A stretch of 64,000 bases of DNA from Montifringilla adamsi. Lineage: Eukaryota; Chordata; Aves; Passeriformes; Passeridae. Of the stretch, positions 27,631 through 40,125 are shown piece by piece; position 1 is the stretch's first letter, and each line of letters opens with the position of its first letter. The DNA lies in contig JAGGNK010012114.1 in NCBI GenBank assembly GCA_017590115.1, forward strand, positions 2,956,469-3,020,468, in the 5' to 3' direction. The position numbers and the translations under genes were made by a program. The notes under the pieces were generated by a model that saw nothing but the letters and a program-made list of their open reading frames with translations, was not told where the DNA came from and searched no databases.

Positions 27631-29801
27631 TTCTAAAACAATAAACATTTAAAATCACACATATAGATATAAAAGTCTGTTAAAACTCACAAAGAGTTAG
27701 TTTTGGCAAAGAATTAAAAATGTAACCAAGCAAGTACAGAATATTAACCTAGTATCATCCCTTACCAGTAACTATGACTTATTAGGATTTTTGGAAATGT
27801 TTACACTTTCCCTTTCTGAAAAAGAAAGGAAATGAAGCTTTCACAGAGAGAGGAAGTTAGTTATAACTTTCACAGTGCCTGGTGTTTTTCAGAAGGGCAT
27901 TTACTTTCTCTTCTCCTTCTCTCTCCTCCCTCTCCCCTTCCTCCCTTAAGACACAACAGAAGCTCTGCCATTTATGTGCATTCATGGGCATTTCTTTATC
28001 TGCCAAAATATGTGACCACTGGAGAGTCCTAATAGCATAGACTCTATGTTGATGGACTTTGGAATTGTAAAGGAGTCCCTATAAAATAAATAGCTCCAGA
28101 TTCTTTTGCACTTTAATCATGTCCTCTTTCTCTCTTTTGTGCATTTCCGAGTGTGTCTAATTCCCGACTTTCACTGAATTCTTGTTTTAGGAGCAGTCAT
28201 TAGACAGGATTATTAAAAAGCCTGTGTGCCATAAATCTTTCTGGCTCTGTGGGCTGTGTGTCAAAGCCAGAAAAGGGCCTATGTGTTTAGCAAAAGATGG
28301 AGTCATGCTTAGTCCTATAAAAATTTCTGTCGTATAGATTTTTCCATTCCAACATTATTCTTGTGTCATCCTTACCAGCAAAGGTACCCCACCAATATTA
28401 CTTTTAGTAGTGGCCTTCAACATATCCAAACTGTAATGCCTACCCATTCACATCAAGGCATGAAATGTGACACTAGTATTTCAGTGTAAAGGGATTGAAA
28501 GTCATCTTGCCTTGCTGGTAAAATCTGAGCTACAATGCAGATTTTCACTACCAGTTTTTCCTGTTAGAAATTATCTCCCTTACACTTACACAAATAATTC
28601 TAAATTCTTTAAGGTGGGAGAGCCAATTTAATTGTTTGAGGTATAGGCACCGTTTTTCATCTTTTAAATATGTTGTTCAGTTCATTTAGGTCATGTAGGA
28701 GGAGCATGAATGAGTCTAAGTTTCTTGAAAATTCTTACACAGATTTATTTGAAATCATGTCCCATATCAGAAGTGTCCTTAATGTTTGTGAAACATAGGT
28801 CAGGATGTCTGTACACAGAATAAGGAAAATCTTTTCCAGGATGAAAAGAAACCAATGCCATTTGGGCAAGAATAAATAATCAGAGAAATATCTCACTATC
28901 AGTCACTCATCTAGTTTCCCAGCTGAGGTGTGAAAATCCTATAGGCATATAAGTTTTAAACAGATCCCTGAGTACTCCCTGCTCACTCTTATCATCTCCT
29001 CATAGAGCAGCAGAGTGCATGCAGTGCACGTGAAGGGGTTTGCTGTAAGTCTGAGGTTCTCTCTGCAGGCAACCCATTTTATTTTTTTTTGGGGGTCCTG
29101 GTTGCTTCAACAGAGGGCTGTAAGAGCTATATATATTGTACTTTGCTACTAAGATGCTATTTATGCAACCTTGCTTCTGGATAGTATCACCACAATGCCA
29201 CCATTGAGCCACAACCCCACCAAGGAGGCAATACAGTTCTCAGGGGGCCACAGAGGCCCCTGGTGACATCCCCATCTCCTGTTCTGTATATCACCAGACA
29301 AAGATTTTCCAGTGAGAGGGCTTCTAAGCACATTTTCCAGCCATCATATACTCTGCTTGAGAAGATTCTGTCAAATGGTTTTCCTTCTGACTGCACTTTC
29401 TCCCACCACCCAGAGATGGCTAATAGCACGTTGTCTTCAGTTTTTCAGTTTTTAAACTCTGGTGTTTTCTATTTCCTAATGGGGAAATGCCAAACTCCAT
29501 TTGTCAGTCTGTGTGTGGCTGGTTGTGTGCATGTGTGAGTGAGCATCTGCCTTTTGCACAACTTCATGTAATACAGAAAATGATCACTGTCAATCTTCCA
29601 GACCTTGGGCACACACTGCTGGGAGATGCTCCTTTCTTTAGGGAGGTTGATGAGGTTTAAACACATTGGAGATTTTCCAGTGATCTGAGTGGATTTGACA
29701 TGCTCTGATATTCAATTGGAACAGATTCCTGTGTTAAAAAAATGAAGAGGAACTGAACATGCTACACAAAAATCAGATTTGTTACCTGATGTGCAACAAG
29801 C
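27631..29801. other. Unique non-coding stretch, no gene seen
   Basis: No gene is seen. It contains the 44-nt pyrimidine tract at 27904-27947. The segment 28040-28380 reads like unique, possibly conserved non-coding DNA without simple repeats. Between 29170 and 29300 the sequence is locally GC-richer and includes a GC-rich inverted repeat around 29241-29262 (CAGGGGGCC and GGCCCCTG arms with a one-base bulge). None of the short open frames here is recognisable. Confidence 0.5.
27904..27947. repeat. Uninterrupted 44-nt pyrimidine tract
   Basis: Every base from 27904 to 27947 on the plus strand is C or T, in CT-rich units such as TCTCCTTC and CTCCCTCTCC. Tracts of this length can act as triplex (H-DNA) formers or polypyrimidine-binding sites; the sequence alone shows only the composition. 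Confidence 0.8.
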
Positions 29802-30481
29802 TGACGGTTACACGCTTGAGGGAGACATTGATTATTTATTTAAATGCTTCAGAAGCATGGGTGCTCAGGAGTATTTCGCAAATCAAGCACATGAACCATC
29901 AAATTTTTTTCCAATTAATACATTTTAGCAAACAACGGCTTTAGTGTTCGTTGGCAACAAGTAACATAGTGCTTACTTGTTAATATTCTGTCTTCTGCTG
30001 GTTAATGATTCTCTCACTTCCCATGCTAATTGTCTGCATGCTCATTCTTTCTCTTCTCTTGAGTCAGTGGGCGTCTTGGGTTCATGGTCTGTGAGCTGGT
30101 GGTCGCAGATTTCCCTGCAGGAATTACCTTTTACCCAGTCGGAGCTGATTTCAGCACAGTTGCTGAATTGGCCTTATCAGTTTCTCCCTTATCTTGGGAG
30201 TTCTGCCAAATGTCCTTGAGGCCCATAAATTCTGCATTTGTTGTGTTCGCTATCGGTGGTACATCCTTCTTCCCAGGTTTTGTTACCCTTCCCCTAGGTC
30301 GGAGGTCACCGATGCTTGTCAAGCCCTATGACTTAACAAGGCAATCCTTCCAACAAGTATTTTGTCTTTCTGAAACGTGCATGTCACTCAGAGCTTGTTA
30401 GCTGCTCTGTGTTTCATGGGTTAATTCACCTTTCTTCTTGATTAGGCTTGAAAGTATACAAAGATCAACCATCAAAGAACA
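29802..30481 (-). mobile_element. Putative solo LTR of an endogenous retrovirus (uncertain)
   Basis: About 680 bp stand out from their surroundings by retained CpG dinucleotides (near 29806, 29813, 29878, 29936, 29948, 30071, 30140, 30246, 30252, 30299 and 30309), against a strongly CpG-poor background. Read on the minus strand the block would begin TGTTCTTTGATGG and could end CCGTCA, matching the TG...CA ends of an LTR, with an AATAAA signal (plus-strand TTTATT at 29835-29840) near its 3' end. The core at 30060-30480 resembles avian ERVL-type LTRs as I remember them, but I cannot confirm a family. I saw no target-site duplication and no adjoining viral genes, so the left boundary is provisional. 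Alternatives are an unrelated repeat or an unmethylated regulatory element. Confidence 0.42.
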
Positions 30482-31771
30482 TTTTTTTCTCAAGAAAATT
30501 TTAAAGATTCCACATTTTGCAAGTAATTAGTGAATGCTACCTGTATGAAGTAATGCATAGGAAATAGTAGCACTATCTGGCTTGTTTGCAACTACTGAAT
30601 TGGATGCAATACAACTTCTTTTGCTGCTGTCATGGAATATGTAAATATTGGCTGACCTACCCGGGTTTGTTTTTTGGCACAACTTGTTAGGGATTTCCAA
30701 AAGCTGCCTTTCAAACCTTGATTTATGCATAAATAAGACCTAATAATTCACAGGCACATTGAAAATCAGCACATTATGTTGATAGTTAAACAGTGACAAT
30801 TTTAAAATGTGCTTAACAAGACATATTTACCACATTTTAAATTTTTTTTCCTTCTTTAAACAAAATTTATAGCTGGACATGCTTTATATTGCTCAAAATA
30901 AAATTTTTGAGCACAAAGATTGATAAAAGGCATGTCTATAAGCATTTCTATGTCCTTACATTGACTCCTTGCTTTCAGTAACCTATTCTGATATGATATG
31001 CAGGTTGAAAAGATGTCATATGTTATTGGAAGTGACTCTGGCAAAGTCTTGAGGTGGTGTTAGTTTTCATTTGTTTATTTTTAAATTATAATGTTATTGG
31101 TAATATTTTTCACATGGGAACTAGATGAAGGATTGATATGAAGAGCTGTTTATAAATGAAGTGGAATAAATTATGATTTTACTACTGTTCTATACTGGCA
31201 TTTAACTGAATTTATGAGGCATATGTAAGAAAGAGTTGATTAGGGTAAGCACAATCAATTGGAAGAATCTTTATTCATTGTGTGATGCAGAATGAAGTTT
31301 AGTGTGAATTCCCAAAACTATAATGAGAAAATAAGTCTATAGATCTATATGTCTATATGTCTAAGGATATATAGATGCATAAATATTCTTGGGCAATAAT
31401 AAGTTTACTGGTCTGCTGTGGGTTACATGGAGTTACGGCTTAATTCCGGCCCTTTGAATTCAAGTCTGTTTGCTTGAATTTTCTAATACTGCAGAGTTGA
31501 ACCACTCTTCTCATTTCATGACACATCTTTTAAAAACCTGATGCAACTGTTGTGCTTCCCTGAGAATTGTTGTCTAAGCAAACATAAGCAAAAACCCTCA
31601 AAATTGTATTCATAGGAGTCCCTACCATTTTTTGCGTGTGTGTTTTCTTTTCCCCTCCAAGTCCCTAAAAACATACACAAAACAGCATGATGACTACAGT
31701 CTACAGGATCGGATTTGAAAACAATGCAATACCATAGAGGGTCAAGAGATTAAAGACTTTACCTTTGCTTT
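30482..31771. other. Unique AT-rich non-coding stretch, no gene seen
   Basis: Nothing gene-like or repeat-derived is recognised. It includes a small run of CTATATGT-type units near 31331-31375. It separates the putative LTR from CR1 fragment B. Confidence 0.5.
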
Positions 31772-33515
31772 TACAATCATAGAATTACTTGGATTGGAAG
31801 GAACCTTATTAAAGGTAATCCAAGCCCCTGCAGTGAGTAGGGACACATTGACAGTTTGCTCAGATCCTTGTTCAACCTGACCTTGAAGGTTTCATGGGAC
31901 TGGGAATCTACCACCATTTTGTAAAACCCACTCCGGTGTTTCAGAACCACATTGCAAAAGAATACCTCTCTTATATCTAGCCTAAATTGATTTCTAGTGT
32001 AAAGCCATTAACTCTTGTCCTATCACTACATTCCCTACTGCAAAGCCTGTTCCTATCTTTCATACAAGCCCCCTGCAAGAAAGATTAATAAGGTTTTCCC
32101 AGAGCCTTGTCTTCTCAAGACTGAATAACCCCATCTCTCAGCCTCTCCTAAGAGAGGTATTCCATCTCTGTGATCACTTTGACTCTCCTCTGAACCCAGA
32201 GCTGGAGTCAGCATTCCAAGTGGAGTCTCATGAGAATGGAGAAGAGAGGCAGAATCACATCCCTTGAACAGCTGGTCTCTCTTGTTTTGACACAGCCCTA
32301 GATGCAGTTGGCCCTCTGGTCTGTGTTAATACATTGTTGGCTCATGTCCAGTTTTTCAGCCAACAGTTGCCCTAAGCCCTTCTTGGTAGAGCTGCTCTTG
32401 ATATCTTCCTCCTTCAGCCTGTAATGATTCTAGGCTGCTTCATTTCAGGTGCAAGAGCTTACACTTCACCTGGTTAAACCTCCTGAGGTTCACCTGGGCC
32501 CACTACTTAAGCTTGTCTAGGATGGATGTCACCTTCTGTATGATGATTACCCAAGCACTTCCTTATCCCCTGAACAGCCAGTGATGAAAAAACTCACCTC
32601 TCTCCAGTTTAGACATAAGGATGTTGTGGGCTGCCTGTCAAAGGTGTCACTCACTTATATATATACTCAGGTACCTCAGGAGGTTTAGATCTGATTTTCT
32701 TCTTCACTGGGAGGGATTTTGCTTCCCCAATCCCTGCCTTTCAATCCATCCTCTTGAGATGTATGGGAAGAGAGGCTGCTGTTGAAGACTGAGGCGTAAA
32801 AAGTTGTTGAGTACCTCAGCCTTCATCCATTGTTAGCAGTTCGCCCGTCATGTTCATCAGGGGCTGTACACATTTTTGATCTTTGTTTTCAGGCTGACAT
32901 GCCTGTTGAAGTTCTTTTTGTTAAGTGTTTGCATCCTTTGTGATTTTCAGCTCCAGCTTCACCTTGGCCTTCCTCATTCCCTCTTTAAACAACTGGACTG
33001 TGTCCTTCTGCTCTTTCCTCTGCCTGTCAATTTCCTTCTTGCCCTTTTATTCTTCAGCAGGTCTTGACTCAGCCATGCAGGTCTCTTATATTCCTGATTT
33101 CTTACACCCGGGAATCAAGATCTTTGGATATGTGTGGAAGGTGTCCCTGAAGGTCTGCCAGCTCTGTTCATCTGCTGTGTTCCTGAGGGCAGCATCCAAG
33201 GGGTCCTGCTGACCAATGCCTTAAACACCTGAAAGTTTTCTTTCCTAAAATTTAGGGTCCTGAAATTACTCTTTGCCTGACCCCTGTGCTCGAGGACTGT
33301 GAATTCTGTTGGTGCATTATGACTGCAGCCCAGGCTGTCTCCAGTAACACATCTCTGCCCAGCTCACTCATGCTGGCCACCATCATATCCAGTACCACAT
33401 CCCCTCTGCTTGGCCTGTCTATTTCTTAGCTAAAGATGTTATCCTTGATGAACTTCAGGAGTCTCCTGGATTCCCTAGAATTTCCGATGCTACTTTCCCA
33501 GCAGGTGGTTGGTGG
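31772..33515 (-). mobile_element. CR1 LINE fragment B (about 1.7 kb, ORF2 part plus 3' UTR)
   Basis: The left edge carries AATCATAGAATT (31775-31786) followed by TTGGATTGGAAGGAACC, the complement of the typical CR1 3' end. The element is therefore in minus orientation, with its 3' terminus at the left. Further CR1 landmarks on the plus strand are the TCTCCTCTGAACCCAGAGCTGGAG segment near 32188, GGAGTCTCATGAGAATGGAG near 32222, the GTTGGCTCATGTCC segment near 32336, and CATGCTGGCCACCATCATATCC near 33369. Between about 32540 and 32600 several hundred bases expected in longer copies are missing, so there is an internal deletion. The 5' end is truncated near 33515, as is usual for CR1. Frames on either strand across it are broken or antisense; no reverse transcriptase survives. 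Confidence 0.9.
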
Positions 33516-34430
33516 CAAAGAAAGGTATTTAACTCATAATTAATTGTGGTATGTCCATTTATTTATTCCTGAAATTTAGAAGATGAAGTAATTCCAAAAA
33601 AGTGACGCTGAAATTTTTAATGTGATATATTTATGAAAGGGACTAGGTTAAGTAGCTTTCTGGAATGACAGGGAGCATGATCCAAGAAAAAGGTTTTTTC
33701 AAGCCTGTATGTCCTGTAAAAGAAGTTCCCACAGTTAAAAAAGGTTAATCCCTTTTAATGCAGGTTTTGTATTTAGAGATATTAGACATTTTCATTTTCC
33801 CTCATTGTTTAATCAGGGAAGACATAAAAGTTTCTATTGCAGCTATTTTACTCTGTGCACTTTAATCTTATCCATTAATATCTGCCTTGTTAGAACCTTT
33901 TGATATGTTTGAAGTATGCTTTAATGTATCAAAATTACAGACTAGTTTTCATCATCAATACGCTTTTGTAAGAACTTAGTCTGAAAAATTTAGTATATAG
34001 AAAGAATATACTTAAAAAAACCATAAAAGCCTTATATACTTAAAATTACTTAAAATGACTTTAAAAAAAAAATAAACACCACAAAGAAATGAATTACTTA
34101 GTTCAACTGCAGCCTGGTAATGCTGTCTGTAAAGTGAATATTTTGATTTTAGATATTACAGTTACCGGGGGAAGAAATATGTTTATTTGATTGTTGAGAT
34201 GGTGCAGCTTATTTATAACATTTAAACAAAATATCAAGGATGAGAAAGTCATAATATCTCTGAGGAGACTGAATCATCAAAGACCATTGCCAAAGTGAAA
34301 GGTGTTATAGAAAGATAACCTGATTTTTTGTAGTGTTTCATGGTCCCCATCAAAGTCAAACTCTATGTGGTTTCATGTTGACAACTCTCACTCTCATGGC
34401 AAGGGGGTAAATCATACATAATGTATCTAA

Positions 34431-34542
34431 AATTATATATTGTACATATGAATAAAGTTATATACTATATGTAGTTGTATATATTATGTACCTCTTTGTA
34501 TATACGCATTCCTACACACCCACACACATACATATACACACA
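34431..34542. repeat. AT/AC-rich simple-sequence region
   Basis: A run of TATA, TATG and TACA units passes into a CACACACATACA-type stretch between 34513 and 34542. It is a decayed, compound dinucleotide microsatellite. Confidence 0.75.
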
Positions 34543-37500
34543 GAGCCAAATTCAAAAGACAAGTATGTGAGCTCTTTACACTGTTTTAGACTGTTCATAA
34601 TTTTGTTCTGTCTTCACAACAGTTTCTAGAAAACAGATACTTAAGTGTCCCAGCTATGCTGGAGGGAGGGTGGAATTAATTTTCCACCAGAGACTAGAGG
34701 GATATGGCTTATCCCTAATTATGGGTGTACAATGCAGGTGAACACTTAAAAAAAAGCTTAAAGAAATGCATGTGGAAATTGCTGTAGCAATTGTTACTCC
34801 TTTTAAATTCTCTGACTCTTTATTAATCAGCTTTCATTTGACAAACTTTCCTGCTTGCCTCATTGTAAAAAAAAGATATAAATGACCTGTAAAAAGTACA
34901 TATAGCTTGTCAGGGGCAAGTCAGAAGATTTTATATAATTTTGCATGTAGCTGAAAAAAAAGATAATCAGAAATATATATTTGTAGTTGTTGATAACTGG
35001 ACTTACAATTGTTACTATAGCAGCAAAAGTGCTTTCCTCTGCTAAATTAGGTTTTTTTCTGAATGTGAAGAAATATTTTTTGCATGGTCATCATATGAAA
35101 AATTTTTACAACACAGATAAGCAAATGAAAAAGAAGATTTACAGGAATTAGTATAATACAAGGGAGTTTTTTACAATTTTGCAACTAACCCCATATAGGT
35201 TTACTTATGCTCTTCTGTGTGTTCGTTAATTTTTTTTCCCTTTGATGATGTTTAATGTTCTCACACCTAGTTTTAAAGTCTTTAAGGCAGAGTCCAAAGT
35301 TACTTTTAGACTTATTTGAACCAAGTGATAGTTTGTGGTGCTTTATTTATTTATTTTTTAAAATCTTGCATCAACTGCCATGCCTGAAACAGAATTGGTG
35401 ATTGGAAACAGAAATTGAGAGATACTGTGAATACAGTTATAGGCAATATCAAACATGACTAGGAGGAACAGAGTCTAATCTAAAAATAAAATCTTATATG
35501 CAGCTGTAAAAATATCTTAAGGTATAGTCTTCAGAGAAGAAATATGTCCACTTCCTAGTTTGCAATATCCCTTAATTAATTTCAAAATTTGCTGTTGAAC
35601 ATATTTTCAATAAAACTGAAGAAAATGTCAATCTGGAAATTCTGTCTTACTTGTAAATATTATCTCAATAATTTCAGACTGTAAAATGCTCAACAGGTTT
35701 CTCTAAATCTCAGCCATATCACACTTGTTCAGAAATTTATTGTGTAAAAAATTCTGCATATGGGGAAAAAAAACTAACTCCTTTCAGATTTTGCGGTGAT
35801 AGGAGAGTTACAGGAGTGATAAATTGTGAGAGAGTGGAGAACAGGAGAATTGTTTTACATTAGTAACAGCATGCAGGCACTCTCTAGAACTTGTCAGAGC
35901 TGAAATAACAATTGTATTTTTTAATTGAGATTAAGGGTGCCTGGAGGCTTAGAGATGAGCTTTGGTATGCAAACATGAAGGCATTTTTAGCATGTATTTG
36001 GTTTCTCACAGAATTTTTCATGTAGAGAGAAAGGTTCCTTTTTGTCACTGATTTACATTTCAGCACAGGGCTCATTTGCAGAACAAGTTTGTATGGGAAT
36101 AAAATGTTTTTCTCGTCGTGTAGCAAAGGACGAGATTGCTTTCTTCTGTGTACACTGAGGGTAAGTAACTTATTGCTTTACAGTTAAACTTCAAGGGTTT
36201 TATCCTTTTTGAGGCCTTATAGAAGAAAAGCTATCACAAAACTGACACAGGACTGCCTCCAGGCCAGGCATTGTTTAAAGGTGCCTCCAGACAATCTGTA
36301 AGAAGTGTTTGGGATGGGTGATAATACATTCAGGGAAGATGCAGGCGGGTCAGAGCTATGTCCCAGAGGTACATCAAGAAAACATGGAGCAGGTCTTGAC
36401 TGCAGCATAGAGGCACTTTAACTTTTGTATCAGTACAGAACCTCTGTGATGTGTATTTGCACTCATGTCTGTTGATGACTTTTTGCCCCTCAGTGCTGTC
36501 TGCCCAAAGTGTGCAGTGCCCTCGTGTTGTGTTGGCTTTTGTCAGTGGAAAACTCTGGGCACACAAGATGCATCCTGTGTTCTCAGATCCATCACTGAGG
36601 AAGGATTCTATATTTTCTTTGCTGTAGAGTGACTTCATCCACCTGATATCTATGATGTCTGCATTATCTTCTGTTCCTCACTATGAGATGGAAAGAATTA
36701 TAAAGATAAGCAAAAATATTTCAGTATTAATTTTTTCATTCAGGCTGCTGATTTGGAAGCAAGTGTTGATATGGGACATACTTGAAGTATCCTGAATGCA
36801 ATAGATAAAAAGAACAGTCTTATTTTAAATGACGTGATTGATGGTGGCTTTCTGGTGCATAAGTGATTGAGCTGAAGTTTCAGGCCTAAATTTACACCAG
36901 GTGAGATGGGCAAAGGATGCTGCTTCTGTGCACACCAACAGCGATTAAAGAGGGAAAGTGCTGCAAGAGGTGAAACATTTTTGAATGGGACTTTTGAAGA
37001 CCAGCTGAGATAACAGGATGGGTTTAATGATAATGACAGTTGATTATGTACATTTCCTCTGCTGGAAAATGATTTAAAATCAACTATATTTAATCTCACT
37101 GACCTTGTATTTAACTCCAGAACTTCTGGTGTTTTCTAGCATGCTGCATTTTGGAAATAGAATCCAGAATATCTTTTATGCTTGTGTCTTTCTTTTGTTT
37201 AAGCCATTATTCTAAAATAAGGAGGGGAAAGTGAAAAAAATATGCAATACATTCTGGGGAGATAATATTTCTATTTCTTTTTCAGCCAAAAATTGATAGA
37301 AAGGTAATGTTATCCTACCTAAATAGAATCCAAATTTATACAATACACAATGAGAAAGAGGTAAAGCTCTATAAATACCATAATTTTCTTTTGTTTTGCA
37401 AAATTTTTAAATGGCTGGAGATGATGTTATGATTCCTGACCAGTGAATCTAACACGTGGGAAGGACTGCAGACTATGTATTCCAGGCTCATACAGACCTG

Positions 37501-37908
37501 GAAGATGTAAAATCCAAAAATAAAGACAGACAAATTTTCTATTTTCCACTTTTCTTTAAAAAATAGTCAAGCAAATACTTCTGGACTCTTCTCCTATATT
37601 TCTGGACAGTTCCCTTACTTCTCCTACTCTCTGATATCACTCTGTTGTGGTCTTTGAAGACATTTGTGCTAGTGCAATTAAAGACCAGTACATGTAAATA
37701 TTTGGCTGAATTAATTTATTTATTAAAATGATGCCATTATAGCTCAAAGTTTTCTCAATACTCTTAAATGTTATGTAACTGCTCAAAATAAAGTGTGAAA
37801 TTTTATCAGTTGCTGCTCTGAACCTTCATGCTGTTTCAGATCCTGACATTGCTAAACAATAATGTTGGGGAAAAATGAGTAGAGACAATAATAATAATAA
37901 TTTTTCAC

Positions 37909-37938
37909 AGCAGTGCAGTGCTCTTGTAAAGCACTGCT
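37909..37938. repeat. Short hairpin AGCAGTGC...GCACTGCT
   Basis: AGCAGTGC at 37909-37916 is perfectly complementary to GCACTGCT at 37931-37938, with a 14-nt loop. A shorter alternative pairing uses AGTGCT and AGCACT inside the loop. The stem is too short to argue for a microRNA precursor. Confidence 0.6.
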
Positions 37939-40040
37939 AAGTCGATATGTCACCTGTGCTTTGCTTCAGGTCCCTTCTTACAGAAACGAAATGCATGGGC
38001 AAAGTTAAAGTGTCAGAAAGTTTGACTTCACTATAAAAACTGACAAACATGAATGACAGCCCTTCTTGATCATTAAAATAAGAAAAAAAGCCATTCCTGT
38101 GTACATTCTGCAGGCCCCTTCCACTATACTGTGTCTGGCTGGGAAATGAACAAAAAATTCTTTCCTCTATTTATTTTTTCTTCTTTTACTATTGCAATTA
38201 ACAGTTTCTCAGTTTTCAGAAAAAAACTCCCTCTCTTCTTTTCTTCTTTCATTAAGACTTTATATGTGAATACTTGCACATTAGAAAACAGCCTTCTCTT
38301 TGCCCGGTGCTTGCAATTTGAATCAGCTCTTACTTTATATAGGAAGCAAACCTCAACATTTTTAAAAGTCTTTTAATACAGTGTTTCTATTCTAGTGGCT
38401 GAAAGGCAATGTTTTGAAATGTAAATTTGAAAATGTTTTGTATCAAGCTGAGTCTTGTACAGATACACTTCATTAGACCTGCAAGACTTTCCTTCTTACC
38501 CCATTAAATTCCATTATCAAAATTGCCAGTCTGTGGCTCAAAGTCTTAAAGTTATACTGCTAATAATTGAGCAGTTTCTTTCAATACTGAGTACAATTTA
38601 AGATGAAACAGAGTGATTTTCTTTGCCAGCTGTAAATCTAGTTGTTGGAAATGGTCCCAAAATTGCAAAATTTCTTTCTATTTGACAATCATTGAGTATC
38701 ACAACATGATTCATGTAAGAAATAAAACCAAAACAAAATAGAAGTAAAAAAATGTCAAGAAGAATGATATTTAGGGGATTAAACACAGACTAGTAAATCA
38801 GCTAGTTCTACTCAATATGAGTGAATAACAGCTGTATCTTGAACTTATTCAGGCTTCAATCAGACAAACATATAGTTGCAAGTCTGTCTACATCAGATTT
38901 TACCTTCACTTACAAGTGTGAAGTGAAAGAACAAAGACGATCTCTCTGAGATTCAAGGATGAGAGCTCTCATACAATAACTTTGGTTCTCAAAATATTAA
39001 TGTGCTTATATTTTTTTCTCCCATTGAAAAAAAAGATTAGTTTCTTTTTCTAACCCTCAAATTGGGTTTGCATTTCACCAACAAAAGAGCCCATATGGTA
39101 TTTCAAAATGGATTTTAAAATTTGTGTGAGCTGACTTATCCAAGTGGATAGTAACCATCTGGACTTCTCAATAAGTCAATATGCATCAAGCAAAGAAGTA
39201 GAATTCTAAAGGCAAAAAGAGGTGTTTTCAATCACTAGGCTTTTTAACCACCTTGCAGTCGAAAGGTGTTGAGTTAGAATAACATACTCCATACTTTCAG
39301 TAAACCTGGTACTTAAACATACACTATTTGTTCCAGTTTTGACATAGTCATAAAAGCTCTTGCCACTGACACAAATTGTCCATCACAGTCAGCACATATC
39401 TCTTGGTGTTGTAAATGATCTGGCTGTGTTATTGCCTTATTGATTGCCTTACTGAAGTAAGCTGATTTCTCTTGAGTAATACCGAATTGCCTACCTGTTA
39501 AGGTGACGAAACCAATCTCTCTGAGGATAATGGACATGTCATCTGCTCTATAGATCCTTCAAAGAAGATCTGGTAGTTTGGTGCTGTCCTGATTGGAAAA
39601 GAAGTTGCCCCCAAAAGATGACATGACTAGGACCTGAACTGTGTGTTCCACAGTGAACAGTACAGGAACTGAATCTGTTATTTTTGTGCAGTGTGGTGCA
39701 GCAGTTGTAAATACATGTATGGAGGGGTAATGGTACTAGTTATGTTCCCAAAGCCTACATGATTGTGTTGGCAGAGTGTTAGACCTCATCTAAGGTATCC
39801 TATACACTCCTAAACTTCTTTTAAAAATAGTGTACAACCCCTATTCTCTATGAGTCTGAATGATCAACAAGAACATAAAGTATTTGTCCCAGAATAGGGA
39901 ATATGTCTGTTAACAGTATGTAAACTGTAAGGCTCTTCTGTGTTATTTCTTGAGGTGGTAGAGCTGGTTCAGTTATACATAGGAAAGGACTTTAAATGTT
40001 AGTTGGTTGCTTTCGCTTAGCCAAAATTCAGCGCATCAAA

Positions 40041-40125
40041 CAATGCAGTATAAGTTTACAATGCCTTGTATAAGGCATTGTTTACAAAGCACTGTATAAG
40101 TAGACAAAGCCTTGTGTAAGTTTTT
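40041..40125. repeat. Degenerate ~20-bp tandem repeat, four copies, with hairpin
   Basis: Four successive units share the pattern AAnGCnnTGTATAAGTnnAC: they begin near 40042, 40060, 40086 and 40106. The second unit is expanded by a few bases and contains a perfect 10-bp inverted repeat, ACAATGCCTT at 40058-40067 and AAGGCATTGT at 40072-40081, with a GTAT loop. It is a small local array with no family assignment. Confidence 0.65.

Noticed and set aside
32876..33212. Plus-strand open frames of 63 and 95 codons as genes
   Set aside because: They read the antisense strand of CR1 fragment B.
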